Source of the DNA: Lachnospiraceae bacterium
GTDB lineage: Bacteria; Bacillota; Clostridia; Lachnospirales; Lachnospiraceae
Assembly (NCBI GenBank): GCA_017442865.1
Contig: JAFRXK010000062.1
Span: forward strand, 1-60,195
Length of the DNA: 60,195 nucleotides
Direction of reading: 5' to 3'
Of this stretch, positions 1 through 9,984 are shown one piece after another (position 1 is the stretch's first letter; each line of letters starts with the position of its first letter). Both the position numbers and the translations under genes were made by a program. The notes under the pieces were generated by a model. The model did no database searches and was not told where the DNA came from. It saw only the letters and a list, made by a program, of their open reading frames with translations.

Positions 1-2574
1 CGCGCTGAGAGAGAGTCTATCGAAAGTTCAAAGAGCAGTATTAACGAGCAGATAGACGAGGTTGATGACAGGATAACCCGCATGGAGGAGGTTGTCGAAA
101 AGGATAATGCTGCCATTGATGAGCTTAATGAGGCGGTAGAATTAAGCAAGGAGCTTATTTACAATGCCATGAGCGAGAAGGCGGGACTGGACGCCAGAAT
201 GCAGCATTATGAGACACTTCGCGAGCAGAATCAGGCAAGAAAGCAGGAGCTTTCACAGAAGCTTGGCAGATTCAAAGAGGAATCTGATGCCCAGAAAAAG
301 CAGATATCAGAGCTTAAAGCAGAAAAAAAGCGTATTGCGGATGCTATGGCAGAGCTTAGTTCAAAATCAGAATCGCTTTCAAAGCAGAGAGAGGATTTAA
401 GAGCGCAGTCTTTTGAATTATCATCAGCCTATGATGCAAAGAAGGACGAGTATAATAAGCTTAATACAAGATTAGAGTCATTACGTAATATCGCTGAAAG
501 ATATGAGGGCTACGGAAACAGTGTCAAACGTGTCATGGAAGCACGTGAAAAATTCGATGGTATAATAGGCGTAGTTGCAGATTTGATTGAAGTGCCGTCA
601 AAATATGAGACAGCAATTGAAACTGCACTGGGAGCTGCAATTCAGAACATTGTAACAAAAAATGAAGCAACAGCAAAAAAAGCAATCGAATATTTAAAGA
701 CAAACAAGTTCGGAAGGGCAACCTTCCTGCCGCTTACCGGCATAAACGTTAAGGGTGAGTTTACAAAGCCGCAGGCACTTGATGAAAAGGGCGTAGTAGG
801 GCTTGCAGACAGTCTGGTAAGCGTTAAGGGCGATTACAGCGGGCTTGTTAAGCATTTGCTTGGCAGGATTGTTGTTGTGGATGAAATAGACAATGCCATT
901 GCAATCTCCAAGAAATATCAGCAGTCGTTAAAGCTTGTTACATTAGAGGGGGAGCTGTTTAATCCGGGCGGCGCGATATCAGGCGGTGCGTATAAGAACA
1001 GCAGCAATCTTCTCGGAAGAAAAAGAGAGCTTGAGGAGCTTGAGGGCGCAAAGAAGGCGGCAAAGGAAGAGCTTACAAGGCTTGAGGTCAGCCGGGATGA
1101 GAATAGAAAGCTTACAGAGAAGGTGAAGGGTGAGCTTGCCGAGAATTCATCACTTCTCCAGAGCTTAAGAATAAATGAAAGCAGGGTGCAGGTGCAAAGC
1201 AGTGCTGCTGAGCAAAGAAGCAGGGAGCTTATGGAGCAGCAGGCTGATATAAGCAAGGAAACGCAGCTCATAAAAGAGCAGCTTGTTACAATTGAGCAGA
1301 GCAAGGGCGACCTTAAGGATTCCACAAAGCTTGTTGATGTTAAGAGCAAGGATGCGGAAAAGGAATTAAAGAAGCTCGAAAAGAAGCTTGAGACTGCAAC
1401 TGAAAAAAGAGATGAGCACCAGCTCGCACTTGAAAATTTAAAGCTTGAGTTTGCAAATCTGTCGCAGAAGGACTCATTTATCATGGAGAACATGGAAAGA
1501 GTAGATAAGGAGACAGAGAAGCTTGAGAGTGAAGCTGCTGAGATAAAGGCGGGAATTGATTCTTCAAACAAGGCAATAGAAGAAAAGAATGAACATATTG
1601 TAAGCCTGAATAAGCGGATTGCCGATGCAAAGGCATCAATAGACGGTCTGAGCCTTCAGGTTGAATCGCTCACAAAGCAGAGAGATGAAAAGAGCGTAGA
1701 GAAGAATAAGTATTTTGACAAGAGAGAAGAGATAAGCACACAGATTAATACTCTTGAAAAAGATAAGCTTCGTCTTGAAGCCCAGCTTGAAAAGCTGACA
1801 GAGCAGCTTGACAGATATGTTGAATATTTGTGGAATGAATACGAGATGACTCCTTCGGAGGCAGAAGCCTTTGAACCGCGTCTTGAGGCTTCATTAACTG
1901 AGATAAAGAAAAAGACAAATGAATTAAAGCAGGCGATAAAGGCACTTGGCGCGGTAAATGTCAATGCTATCGAGGATTTTAAAGAGGTTTCGGAAAGATA
2001 TTTCTTTATGAAGACTCAGCATGAGGATTTGATAAAAGCACAGGAAAGCCTGTTGGGTATTATTGCAGAGCTTGACGAGGGCATGAGAAAGCAGTTCAAT
2101 GAGAAGTTTGCAGATATCCAGAAGGAGTTCGACAAGGTATTTAAGGAGCTTTTCGGCGGTGGACAGGGAAGCCTTGAGCTTGTTGAGGGCGAGGATGTGC
2201 TTGAGGCAGGCATCCAGATTATTGCACAGCCGCCTGGAAAGAAGCTTCAGAACATGATGCAGCTTTCGGGTGGAGAAAAGGCGCTTACCGCAATCTGTCT
2301 GCTGTTTGCAATCCAGAATTTAAAACCGTCACCATTCTGTCTGCTTGACGAGATAGAGGCAGCACTTGACGATTCAAATGTTACAAGATACGCAGAATAT
2401 CTTGCTAAATTAAAGGCAAATACACAGTTCATCGTAATAACACATCGTAGAGGCACAATGATTATTGCCGACAGACTGTATGGTATTACAATGCAGGAGA
2501 AGGGCGTGTCTACACTTGTATCCGTTGATTTGACGGATGAAAAGTTTTTGCAGGATAATGATGAAAAGAAATAG
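1..2574 (+). CDS. smc: Chromosome segregation protein SMC, C-terminal part (5' end outside window)
   Basis: The frame is open from base 1, so the gene enters the window from the left; 857 residues are visible. SMC is the ATPase core of the SMC-ScpAB condensin that compacts and segregates the chromosome. Visible in order: the end of the first coiled coil, the globular hinge (about nt 490-900, with a GYGNSVKRV start and IGVVADLIEV), a long E/K/Q-rich second coiled coil (about nt 1000-2200), then the C-terminal ATPase half with signature LSGGEKALTA (near nt 2262) and Walker B/D-loop LLDEIEAALDD (near nt 2340). The N-terminal Walker A half is missing only because of the window edge. It is followed 46 bases later by ftsY, a common Firmicutes arrangement. 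An ATG at 82 is internal and not the real start. Confidence 0.96.
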   Translation, partial: RAERESIESSKSSINEQIDEVDDRITRMEEVVEKDNAAIDELNEAVELSKELIYNAMSEKAGLDARMQHYETLREQNQARKQELSQKLGRFKEESDAQKKQISELKAEKKRIADAMAELSSKSESLSKQREDLRAQSFELSSAYDAKKDEYNKLNTRLESLRNIAERYEGYGNSVKRVMEAREKFDGIIGVVADLIEVPSKYETAIETALGAAIQNIVTKNEATAKKAIEYLKTNKFGRATFLPLTGINVKGEFTKPQALDEKGVVGLADSLVSVKGDYSGLVKHLLGRIVVVDEIDNAIAISKKYQQSLKLVTLEGELFNPGGAISGGAYKNSSNLLGRKRELEELEGAKKAAKEELTRLEVSRDENRKLTEKVKGELAENSSLLQSLRINESRVQVQSSAAEQRSRELMEQQADISKETQLIKEQLVTIEQSKGDLKDSTKLVDVKSKDAEKELKKLEKKLETATEKRDEHQLALENLKLEFANLSQKDSFIMENMERVDKETEKLESEAAEIKAGIDSSNKAIEEKNEHIVSLNKRIADAKASIDGLSLQVESLTKQRDEKSVEKNKYFDKREEISTQINTLEKDKLRLEAQLEKLTEQLDRYVEYLWNEYEMTPSEAEAFEPRLEASLTEIKKKTNELKQAIKALGAVNVNAIEDFKEVSERYFFMKTQHEDLIKAQESLLGIIAELDEGMRKQFNEKFADIQKEFDKVFKELFGGGQGSLELVEGEDVLEAGIQIIAQPPGKKLQNMMQLSGGEKALTAICLLFAIQNLKPSPFCLLDEIEAALDDSNVTRYAEYLAKLKANTQFIVITHRRGTMIIADRLYGITMQEKGVSTLVSVDLTDEKFLQDNDEKK

Positions 2575-2620
2575 TTTTCAGCGTTATTTTGCGTTACATA
2601 TATATTTTAGGAGGTAACGC

Positions 2621-3565
2621 ATGGGAGAAAAGAAGGGCTTTTTTAAAAGACTTGCCGAGGGTCTCAGCAAGACCAGAAATAATATAGTTGCCAGCGTTGA
2701 CAATATTTTTAGTGCATTTTCATCAATTGATGATGATTTTTATGAGGAGCTTGAGGAAACCCTTATCATGGGTGATTTGGGCGTTCACACTACGGATGCC
2801 ATTATCGAGGATTTAAAGGAAAAAGTCAAGGAATACAAGATTAAGAAGCCGGCAGAATGCAAGGAGTTCTTAATTCAGAGCATTAAAAATCAGATGGATA
2901 TAGGCGATAGTGCTTATGATTTTGAAAAACAGAAGTCGGTTATACTTGTAATAGGTGTTAACGGAGTAGGAAAGACTACGTCCATAGGAAAGCTCGCAGG
3001 ACAGTTTAAGAATGAAGGCAAGAAGGTTATTTTAGCTGCGGCTGATACCTTCAGGGCGGCTGCAATCGACCAGCTCGGACAGTGGGCAAACAGAGCGGGC
3101 GTGGAAATGATTTCACAGCAGGAGGGCTCAGACCCTGCCGCAGTTGTTTATGATGCTGTTGCAGCGGCAAAGGCGCGTAAGGCTGATATACTTATCTGCG
3201 ATACTGCCGGAAGACTTCATAATAAGAAGAACCTTATGGAGGAGCTTCGCAAAATCAACAGGATTATTGATAAGGAATACGGCGACGCATATAAGGAGAC
3301 ACTTGTAGTACTTGACGGAACTACGGGACAGAATGCTTTAGAGCAGGCAAAGCAGTTTCGTGAGGTTACGGATATTTCGGGCATTATTCTTACAAAGCTT
3401 GACGGAACAGCAAAGGGCGGTATTGCAGTGGCAATACAGGCGGAGCTTGGAATCCCTGTCAAGTATATCGGAGTAGGCGAGAAGATAGAAGATTTACAGA
3501 AGTTTAATGCCGATGACTTTGTAAATGCTTTGTTTGAGGTCGATTTAGGAAAAGATAACGAGTAG
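2621..3565 (+). CDS. ftsY: Signal recognition particle receptor FtsY
   Basis: 314 residues, a short Gram-positive-type FtsY without the long acidic A domain. It is the membrane-associated GTPase that docks SRP-ribosome complexes at the Sec translocon. Its NG domain shows the four-helix N domain, the P-loop [14 protein letters not shown] (about nt 2953), the AADTFRAAA element, DTAGR (about nt 3200), [10 protein letters not shown] (about nt 3391) and the GVGEKIEDL closing motif. The start is set by AGGAGG at about 2610. It lies directly after smc and probably in the same transcript; its partner ffh is at 17.4 kb in this window. Confidence 0.97.
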   Translation: MGEKKGFFKRLAEGLSKTRNNIVASVDNIFSAFSSIDDDFYEELEETLIMGDLGVHTTDAIIEDLKEKVKEYKIKKPAECKEFLIQSIKNQMDIGDSAYDFEKQKSVILVIGVNGVGKTTSIGKLAGQFKNEGKKVILAAADTFRAAAIDQLGQWANRAGVEMISQQEGSDPAAVVYDAVAAAKARKADILICDTAGRLHNKKNLMEELRKINRIIDKEYGDAYKETLVVLDGTTGQNALEQAKQFREVTDISGIILTKLDGTAKGGIAVAIQAELGIPVKYIGVGEKIEDLQKFNADDFVNALFEVDLGKDNE

Positions 3566-3615
3566 GTCATTTATAATTATTTATACTGCCGGACAATGGC
3601 GGAACGGAGAAATGT

Positions 3616-4815
3616 ATGTATACACTTGAAAAATTTGAAGAGGCTTCTGAAATCGTTCAGAATATTACAAGCGAGACAAAGCTTATATACAGCAGGTATT
3701 TCAGCGAGCAGACAGGTAATAAGGTATATTTTAAGCCTGAAAACATGCAGAACACAGGTGCATATAAGGTAAGAGGAAATTATTATAAATTAAGCAAGAT
3801 GAGTGCTGCCGATAAGGAAAAAGGCGTGATTACTGCCTCGGCAGGCAATCATGCCCTCGGAATTGCATACGCTGCTAAAAAGCTTAGTGTTGATGTTACA
3901 ATAGTAATGCCTGCAACCATGCCGCTGTCAAAGGTTCATAAGGTTGAGAATTACGGTGCAAATGTAATATTAAACGGCAATTGCTTTGAGGAGTCATATG
4001 AGTATGCGTCAAGACTTGCCAAGGAAAAGGATATGCCTTTTATTCATCCTTTTAATGATTTAGAGGTTTCAATAGGCAACGGAACTATTGCCATGGAGAT
4101 ATTCAAGGAGCTTCCGACTGTTGACTATATACTGGTTCCGGCAGGCGGCGGCGGACTTTTAGCCGGAGTTGCAACTCTTGTCAGAATGCTTAATCCTAAG
4201 ATTAAGGTTATAGGAGTGCAGCCATCGGGTGCAAACTGCATTCAGGAGTCATTAAGAAGAGGTGAGCCTGTAATGCTTGACAGAATCAGCACGATTGCGG
4301 ACGGAGTTGCCGTAAAAGCGCCGGGCGAAGCGCTTTTCCCTTACATTAAGGAGAATGTTGATGATATAATTACTGTTGAGGACCATGAACTTATAGTTGC
4401 ATTCGTTGATTTGGTTGAGAATCACAGAATTATAGCTGAAAATGCAGGACTTTTGACAATAGCTGCCTTAAGACATCTGGACATTAAAAACAAAAAGGTA
4501 GTGTCGATTATCAGTGGAGGTAATATGGACATTATTACCTTATCATCAACAGTGCAGCATGGACTTGCCATGAAGGACAGAGTATTTACAGTTTCGATAC
4601 TTTTACCTGATATGCCGGGTGAGCTTGTTAAGGTTGCTACCATTATTTCAGAACTTAAGGGAAATGTTATTGAGCTTGAGCACAATCAGTTTGTAAGCGT
4701 CAACAGAAATGATGCTGTTGAGCTTAAAATTACTATGGAGGCTTATGGTACCCAGCATAAGAACAAAATATTTGAAGAACTGGTCAAGAAGGGATACCGC
4801 CCGAAAATTGTATAA
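3616..4815 (+). CDS. ilvA: Threonine ammonia-lyase (threonine dehydratase) with C-terminal ACT domain
   Basis: 399 residues. PLP enzyme converting threonine to 2-oxobutanoate, either for isoleucine synthesis or for threonine catabolism. The Schiff-base lysine is K51 in NTGAYKVRGN, the substrate loop SAGNHALG follows, and the glycine-rich PLP phosphate loop AGGGGLLAG is near nt 4141. Residues from about 325 form a single ACT-like domain (VSILLPDMPGELVKV). Length and the single ACT domain fit the short ilvA/tdcB-like group of Firmicutes rather than the 500-residue biosynthetic type, so the physiological role is uncertain. An overlapping out-of-frame ATG at 3612 is not used. Confidence 0.93.
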   Translation: MYTLEKFEEASEIVQNITSETKLIYSRYFSEQTGNKVYFKPENMQNTGAYKVRGNYYKLSKMSAADKEKGVITASAGNHALGIAYAAKKLSVDVTIVMPATMPLSKVHKVENYGANVILNGNCFEESYEYASRLAKEKDMPFIHPFNDLEVSIGNGTIAMEIFKELPTVDYILVPAGGGGLLAGVATLVRMLNPKIKVIGVQPSGANCIQESLRRGEPVMLDRISTIADGVAVKAPGEALFPYIKENVDDIITVEDHELIVAFVDLVENHRIIAENAGLLTIAALRHLDIKNKKVVSIISGGNMDIITLSSTVQHGLAMKDRVFTVSILLPDMPGELVKVATIISELKGNVIELEHNQFVSVNRNDAVELKITMEAYGTQHKNKIFEELVKKGYRPKIV

Positions 4816-4832
4816 TATACGGAGGTGTTAAA

Positions 4833-6041
4833 ATGACGGATATTCAGTCATTAATTCAGGAATATAAGATAACAGGCAGTAAGGATGTGTTCAGAAAAAT
4901 AATTGATTCAATTATTAAGATAGATACATTGTGGGCTCCGATATCACAGCACACAAAGAGTGTATATGTAGAGATAAACAACAATCTGCCAACAGCATAT
5001 ATATTTACAAATCAAAGCTATTGCGAAGAATTCAGAGAGAGACTTTCGGGCGCAATGCTGCTTGTAAGGACGGTAAACAACCCGTCAAGCTTAAGACTTC
5101 AGATGTTCAGCGATTTCTTCAGGCTTGGAATCCAGAAGGTCGTTATCGATTACGGTCATGTATATCAGGAAATCCTGATGAGTGATATAATTAAGGAAAA
5201 TGACCCTCCACAGGGACAGCCTAGAAAGCCTGTTAAGAATCCGGAGCTTATGGTGGCTGCAAATTTATTTGTTCAGGAGATGAGCAGGAGAAATGCAGCG
5301 CCGCAGCTTAGACAGAAGCTTATAGAAGAGGTTAAAAAGGGCGAATTTTTAGTGCCTGCAAATAACAATGTGAAATATGATGAGACAGGAAGAATTGAAA
5401 ACGGAACTCCGATAACCTTTCAGATAATCAAGAATAATTTAGGACAGAATTTTATACCGGTATATACTGATGTTATAGAGTTCAGAAAGTTTGACCAGAA
5501 GGGCGAGTTTGCAAGCATTATTGTGCCGTTTGCGGGTATAAAACCGCTGCTTGCACAGGCTGAGGGAATTATAATCAATCCACAGGGCGTGAATATTCCG
5601 CTGAATCTTCAGGTTAATGAAAACAAGCCAATGCCTCAGGATTCAAATAGTGCGGCCAACAAACCAAAGCCGCAGGATATTACCGGTTCGATAGACAGGC
5701 AGCTGGCTAATGCCCTAAAGGATGACGGACAGACAGGCGGCTATGACGAGGAATATACCATGTCTGATGATAAGCTGTCACAGGAGATGCTTGATGAGGC
5801 TGCAGAATTTTTAAAGAGTCAGAAGAGTGTAAGAAGTGCGTATGCAAGAGCAATTAACAGAAACGGCAGACAGGGCTGCTTATACGTAGTGGATTTTGAT
5901 GGCGACAGCATAGCACTTTATCAGGGCCTTGTGATGATTTCCGCAAAATATGTGGGCGCATTGCAGGTGGAGATGAAGGAGCTTGATACTCCTGAGGGCA
6001 AGCATGGTATAGAAGGAACAGCACCGTTTTATAAAGCGTAA
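4833..6041 (+). CDS. SseB-family protein (two-domain)
   Basis: 402 residues. The middle part (about 190-265, with FIPVYTDVIEFRKF and an NPQGVNIPL segment) resembles the SseB N-terminal domain. The last 75 residues, beginning SVRSAYARAI and ending in a small beta domain, resemble the SseB C-terminal domain. SseB was named for serine sensitivity in E. coli; its molecular function is unknown. The N-terminal 130 residues look like a second, diverged copy of the same fold. A proline/asparagine-rich linker lies near 285-310. Start ATG with GGAGG 8 bases upstream. It lies 17 bases after the threonine dehydratase, so co-transcription is likely. Confidence 0.75.
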   Translation: MTDIQSLIQEYKITGSKDVFRKIIDSIIKIDTLWAPISQHTKSVYVEINNNLPTAYIFTNQSYCEEFRERLSGAMLLVRTVNNPSSLRLQMFSDFFRLGIQKVVIDYGHVYQEILMSDIIKENDPPQGQPRKPVKNPELMVAANLFVQEMSRRNAAPQLRQKLIEEVKKGEFLVPANNNVKYDETGRIENGTPITFQIIKNNLGQNFIPVYTDVIEFRKFDQKGEFASIIVPFAGIKPLLAQAEGIIINPQGVNIPLNLQVNENKPMPQDSNSAANKPKPQDITGSIDRQLANALKDDGQTGGYDEEYTMSDDKLSQEMLDEAAEFLKSQKSVRSAYARAINRNGRQGCLYVVDFDGDSIALYQGLVMISAKYVGALQVEMKELDTPEGKHGIEGTAPFYKA

Positions 6042-6124
6042 GTTTAAATAATATTGCTGTAATATAAAGAGTAAAGCTCAAAAAACAGAGCGATTTTACA
6101 AAGAGTATATTTGGAGGATTTATT

Positions 6125-7033
6125 ATGGCAGATATCAGTGCTATGTCATTTGATGAAGTTGAACTGCTTGCAAAAGCCGGAGATACGAATGCGCTAGTGA
6201 ATGCAGGCGTGAGGCTTTGGGAGGGCGAAGGCGTAGAAAAGAACGCTGCCAGGGCAATTGAATATTTTGATAAGGCTGGAGAGGCTGGCAACCCGCAGGC
6301 ATTTTATCTTCTTGGCATGATATATCTTGGAGATGATGAGTATATTGACCTTAAGAAGGCTGTTAAAAATTTTGAAAAAGCCACAGAGCTGAATTTTGCT
6401 CCGGCTATGACGGAGCTGGCGGTCATGCTGCTAAATGGCGACGGCGTGGAGAAGGACCAGCAAAGAGCCGCAAAGCTGCTGATTACAGCGGAAAAGCTCG
6501 GTGATGAAAGGGCTGTCGAGCTTTTGGAATCCACCCAGGAGGGCTGCTTTGATGGCGGCGAAGTTTTTGCGGGAGTCGAAGAAATTGTTGAAAATTCAAA
6601 TGATTTCTGTACAAAGGTCTTTTATAAAAGGCTGTTTGGAAGGGAAAGAAGATATGAAATATGGTATGAAAAATATGCCTTGCCTATACGCGTAGGATAT
6701 CTTTATCTCAGATACAGAACCTCGGATGCATTTAACAGGGAGAGATTTCAGGACGCGCTTAATATGCTGGCTGTAAGCGAGATAGAAAATCGAGGTATCG
6801 GAAAGACTGATGCAGAGCTTCAGCTAAGAAATAATATTATAGAGCTTTACCAGACTGACGATGCTTTATTTAATAATTTTTATTCGCTGGGCATGGTAAA
6901 CAGCTTCGGTGATGCAGTTAATATCTGCTTAAGCATTATGATGGACAGCATTCCGGATGAGGACCATCATAAAGAAGAGAAAACTATAATGACAGAGCTT
7001 AGAAAGACGTTCTATGACAAGGAGAGCAAATGA
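6125..7033 (+). CDS. Sel1-repeat (TPR-like) protein
   Basis: 302 residues. The first 140 contain about three Sel1-like repeats (for example ALVNAGVRLWEGEGVEKNAA and AMTELAVMLLNGDGVEKD), forming an alpha-solenoid for protein binding. The C-terminal half is helical and acidic and was not recognised. No signal peptide or membrane segment, so it should be cytoplasmic. RBS TTGGAGG at about 6111. It overlaps the next gene by 4 bases (ATGA), which suggests translational coupling to the dUTPase-like gene. No enzymatic function should be inferred from the repeats. Confidence 0.8.
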   Translation: MADISAMSFDEVELLAKAGDTNALVNAGVRLWEGEGVEKNAARAIEYFDKAGEAGNPQAFYLLGMIYLGDDEYIDLKKAVKNFEKATELNFAPAMTELAVMLLNGDGVEKDQQRAAKLLITAEKLGDERAVELLESTQEGCFDGGEVFAGVEEIVENSNDFCTKVFYKRLFGRERRYEIWYEKYALPIRVGYLYLRYRTSDAFNRERFQDALNMLAVSEIENRGIGKTDAELQLRNNIIELYQTDDALFNNFYSLGMVNSFGDAVNICLSIMMDSIPDEDHHKEEKTIMTELRKTFYDKESK

Positions 7034-7545
7034 AACGTATAGCTAAATTTGAAAAGGTAAGTAAAAGTCAGTTTGAAAAGGACTGGAAAGATACATTTGC
7101 AGGTGAGGGCGATTTGTGGGAGCAGGTTTATGAAAGCATAAAGCTTCCGAGGAGGGCGACCTCAGGTTCGGCAGGCTATGATTTCTTTACAACTCATGAT
7201 TTGGAGCTTGCTCCGGGCGAGACTATAAAGATACCGACCGGCATAAGGGCATGGATGGAGGAAGGCTGGGTATTGAAGATATACCCGAGAAGCGGTCTGG
7301 GCTTTAAATTCAGACTCCAGCTTAACAATACTGTCGGCATAATTGACAGCGATTATTATAATGCGGCGAATGAGGGACACATTTTCATAAAGATAACCAA
7401 TGACAGCAATGAGGGCCGGAAGCTTTCCATGAAGGCAGGAGAAGCATTTGCCCAGGGCTTATTCATTGAATACGGAATTACATTTGATGATGAGTGTCAG
7501 GCAGAGAGAAAAGGCGGATTTGGAAGTACAAGCGGAACAATTTAG
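7030..7545 (+). CDS. dut: dUTP diphosphatase family protein
   Basis: 171 residues. All five trimeric dUTPase motifs are readable: SAGYDFF (1), YPRSGLGFK (2), GIIDSDYYNAANEGHIFIK (3), KAGEAFAQGLF (4) and ERKGGFGSTS (5). The family hydrolyses dUTP to dUMP and PPi, keeping uracil out of DNA and feeding thymidylate synthesis. This fits thyX and folA 2.4 kb downstream on the same strand. Motif 3 carries a short insertion relative to the classic IDSDYRGE form, and the protein has about 35 extra N-terminal residues, so a related deoxynucleotidase specificity cannot be excluded. Confidence 0.85.
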   Translation: MKRIAKFEKVSKSQFEKDWKDTFAGEGDLWEQVYESIKLPRRATSGSAGYDFFTTHDLELAPGETIKIPTGIRAWMEEGWVLKIYPRSGLGFKFRLQLNNTVGIIDSDYYNAANEGHIFIKITNDSNEGRKLSMKAGEAFAQGLFIEYGITFDDECQAERKGGFGSTSGTI

Positions 7546-7567
7546 CGAGTATTGAAAGGACAAGAAG

Positions 7568-8734
7568 ATGTCACATATCAGACTAAAAAAAGCATTAATT
7601 TTTCCGGTGCTGATTCTTGCATTGGTTTTAGCGGCAGGATGCTCGGGCAGAGCGGAAAAATATAATGAACAGGGACTGGAGTATTATAATAGCGGAGATT
7701 ACGATGCTGCGATAGGTGCATTTGATGAAGCGATATCCATAAACGGGCGTAACACCGAATATTATCTTAATAGAGGCTTTGCACTGATGGCAAAGGGAAA
7801 TTATGATGCGGCGGCTGACAGTATAAACAGCGCATTAACATTAAGACCCGATTCAAAATATGTTCTCAGGGCAGAAGGTATATTGTATTATTATACAGGA
7901 AAATATGACGAGGCAATTTTGTGCTTTAACAGATGCCTTAATATGACCGAAAACAGAGTTGATGATTTGGGCTTTGACGTTGTTAAATATAAGGCGGCTG
8001 CACAGATATCCGCAGGGTATACAAAGGAAGCTGTAGATACTTATACAAAGCTTATCAATACTCAGACCGACAAGGCAAAGTACTATTATTGGAGAGCAAT
8101 GGCGCATATCCGGAATCAGGATGAAGCCTCAGCGGTTGAAGACTTTAGAAATTATATTTATGCAGACGGAGGCTATGAGGCTTATCTTTATGCATACAAT
8201 GAGCTTGAAAATTCAGGTTATCCAGATAGTGCGAGAGCACTGGCTGCTGAAGCGTTAAGCATCGCCGGTGACAATGCATCGGAATTGAAATACAGGGGTA
8301 TTATTTATTATATTCTTGGCGATTATAATAATTCAGTTACTGAATTTCAGAAGATTGAAGAGGATGAGAAAAATGCAGAAATCTGCATTTACGAGGGTAT
8401 GGCGTTTGAAGCAATGGGAGACCTTAATAATGCTTCTGATTTTTATGAGCAGGCAGTTAAAAAGGGCGGAAGCGATGCAGTTCTCTTTTATGATATAGCC
8501 TTGTGTAATATGAATCTCGGACATTATGATGAAGCATCATATTATACGGAGAGAGGCATTCAGATATGCGGAGAGGATATGAAGGAGAAAATGATGCTCC
8601 TTGATATCATTTGTAAGGAGTATGCGCATAAATATGCAGATGCAATAGAAAGTGTTAACAAATATATAGAAATGTTTGGCTCCTCTGATGATTTGGAGCA
8701 TGAGCTTGCATTTCTTAGAACACGAACGGAGTAG
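7568..8734 (+). CDS. TPR-repeat lipoprotein
   Basis: 388 residues. The N-terminus has a basic region, a hydrophobic stretch (about 9-23) and a lipobox LAAGC with Cys25, so it should be lipidated and held on the outer face of the membrane. The rest is built of tetratricopeptide repeats (for example AIGAFDEAISINGRN, AADSINSALTLRPDS, ASDFYEQAVKKGG), at least six by eye. The role is presumably as a scaffold for an extracytoplasmic complex; no catalytic motif is seen. It ends 5 bases before hflX. Confidence 0.85.
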   Translation: MSHIRLKKALIFPVLILALVLAAGCSGRAEKYNEQGLEYYNSGDYDAAIGAFDEAISINGRNTEYYLNRGFALMAKGNYDAAADSINSALTLRPDSKYVLRAEGILYYYTGKYDEAILCFNRCLNMTENRVDDLGFDVVKYKAAAQISAGYTKEAVDTYTKLINTQTDKAKYYYWRAMAHIRNQDEASAVEDFRNYIYADGGYEAYLYAYNELENSGYPDSARALAAEALSIAGDNASELKYRGIIYYILGDYNNSVTEFQKIEEDEKNAEICIYEGMAFEAMGDLNNASDFYEQAVKKGGSDAVLFYDIALCNMNLGHYDEASYYTERGIQICGEDMKEKMMLLDIICKEYAHKYADAIESVNKYIEMFGSSDDLEHELAFLRTRTE

Positions 8735-8739
8735 ATATA

Positions 8740-9972
8740 TTGATAGAATTAGCTGACATTAAAGAACAGGTAATACTTCTTGCTGTAAGCAAGGGTGATA
8801 ATGATGATACGGAATCATCCTTAAATGAGCTTGAAGAGCTTGTTAAAACTGCGGGGGCAGAGACAATTTGCAAGGTCATACAGAACAGGGAAAGAGTACA
8901 CAATACATCATATCTGGGCACAGGCAAGCTTATTGAAGTGAAGGAGCTTATTGCAATGTATGACGCTACAGGCGTGGTTTGTGATGACGAGCTTTCACCG
9001 GTTCAGTTAAGAACTCTTGAGGAAGTACTGGATACCAAGGTTATGGACAGAACCATGGTAATACTTGATATATTTGCAATGAGAGCCATGTCAAGGGAAG
9101 GAAAGCTTCAGGTAGAGCTTGCACAATTAAGATACAGGGCGGCAAGACTGGTCGGCATCAGAAGCTCGCTTTCAAGGCTCGGCGGCGGTATAGGCACAAG
9201 AGGTCCGGGCGAGAAAAAGCTTGAGATGGACAGACGTCTTATCCATGAAAGAATTTCATCTTTAAAGGCTGAGCTGGAAGAGGTAAAGAGACACAGGGAG
9301 GTAATGAGGCAGAAAAGAAGCAAAAATTATATCCCGGTTGCTGCAATTGTAGGCTATACAAATGCAGGCAAATCTTCACTTTTAAACAGGCTGACGGACG
9401 CAGATGTTTTGTCGGAGGACAAGCTTTTTGCAACCCTTGATCCAACTACAAGGAATTATGTGCTGGAGGACGGGCAGGAGATACTGCTTACCGATACCGT
9501 AGGCTTTATCAGAAAGCTGCCGCATCATCTTATAGAAGCCTTCAAGAGCACGCTGGAAGAGGCGAAATATGCTGATATTATCATTCATGTGGTTGATTCA
9601 TCAAATCCAGATATGGACTTAAACATGCATGTTGTATATCAGACACTAAGCGACCTGGGTGTTACCGACAAGCCTATTATCACGCTTTTTAACAAATGCG
9701 ACCTTACTGAATCCACGGGATTTAAGGATTTTATGGCTGATGAAAGTATTATCGGCTCGGTAAAGACTGGTGAGGGCATGGATGAGTTGTCAGATAAGCT
9801 TTCAAAGCTTTTAAAGGCAAGAAGAATTTATATAGAGAGATTTTACCGGTATAACGAGGCTGGCACGATTCAGCTGATAAGAAAATACGGCCAGCTTTTA
9901 TCGGAGGAATATAAAGAAGAAGGTATTGCAGTGACAGGATATGTTCCTGTAGAAATAATCAACAGAGTGTAG
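8740..9972 (+). CDS. hflX: GTPase HflX
   Basis: 410 residues. HflX is a ribosome-associated GTPase that splits stalled or hibernating ribosomes. The N-terminal HflX domain (with NTSYLGTGKLIEV and DELSPVQLRTLEE), the glycine-rich GGIGTRGPGEKKLE segment, G1 GYTNAGKSSLLNRL (about nt 9352), G3 DTVGFIRKLPHHL (about nt 9493) and G4 NKCD (about nt 9691) are all present. The frame supports a TTG start at 8740 with ACGGAG upstream; no in-frame ATG lies nearby that would keep the conserved N-terminus. Confidence 0.95.
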   Translation: MIELADIKEQVILLAVSKGDNDDTESSLNELEELVKTAGAETICKVIQNRERVHNTSYLGTGKLIEVKELIAMYDATGVVCDDELSPVQLRTLEEVLDTKVMDRTMVILDIFAMRAMSREGKLQVELAQLRYRAARLVGIRSSLSRLGGGIGTRGPGEKKLEMDRRLIHERISSLKAELEEVKRHREVMRQKRSKNYIPVAAIVGYTNAGKSSLLNRLTDADVLSEDKLFATLDPTTRNYVLEDGQEILLTDTVGFIRKLPHHLIEAFKSTLEEAKYADIIIHVVDSSNPDMDLNMHVVYQTLSDLGVTDKPIITLFNKCDLTESTGFKDFMADESIIGSVKTGEGMDELSDKLSKLLKARRIYIERFYRYNEAGTIQLIRKYGQLLSEEYKEEGIAVTGYVPVEIINRV

Positions 9973-9984
9973 GAGGGTAAAAAG

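Noticed and set aside
918..1571. 217-codon open frame on the minus strand inside smc
   Set aside because: Serine/phenylalanine-rich translation is the antisense shadow of the Glu/Lys-rich SMC coiled coil; no RBS or family resemblance.
3566..3615. T-box or amino-acid riboswitch before the threonine dehydratase
   Set aside because: Only 50 bases are available and no T-box core or antiterminator was found.
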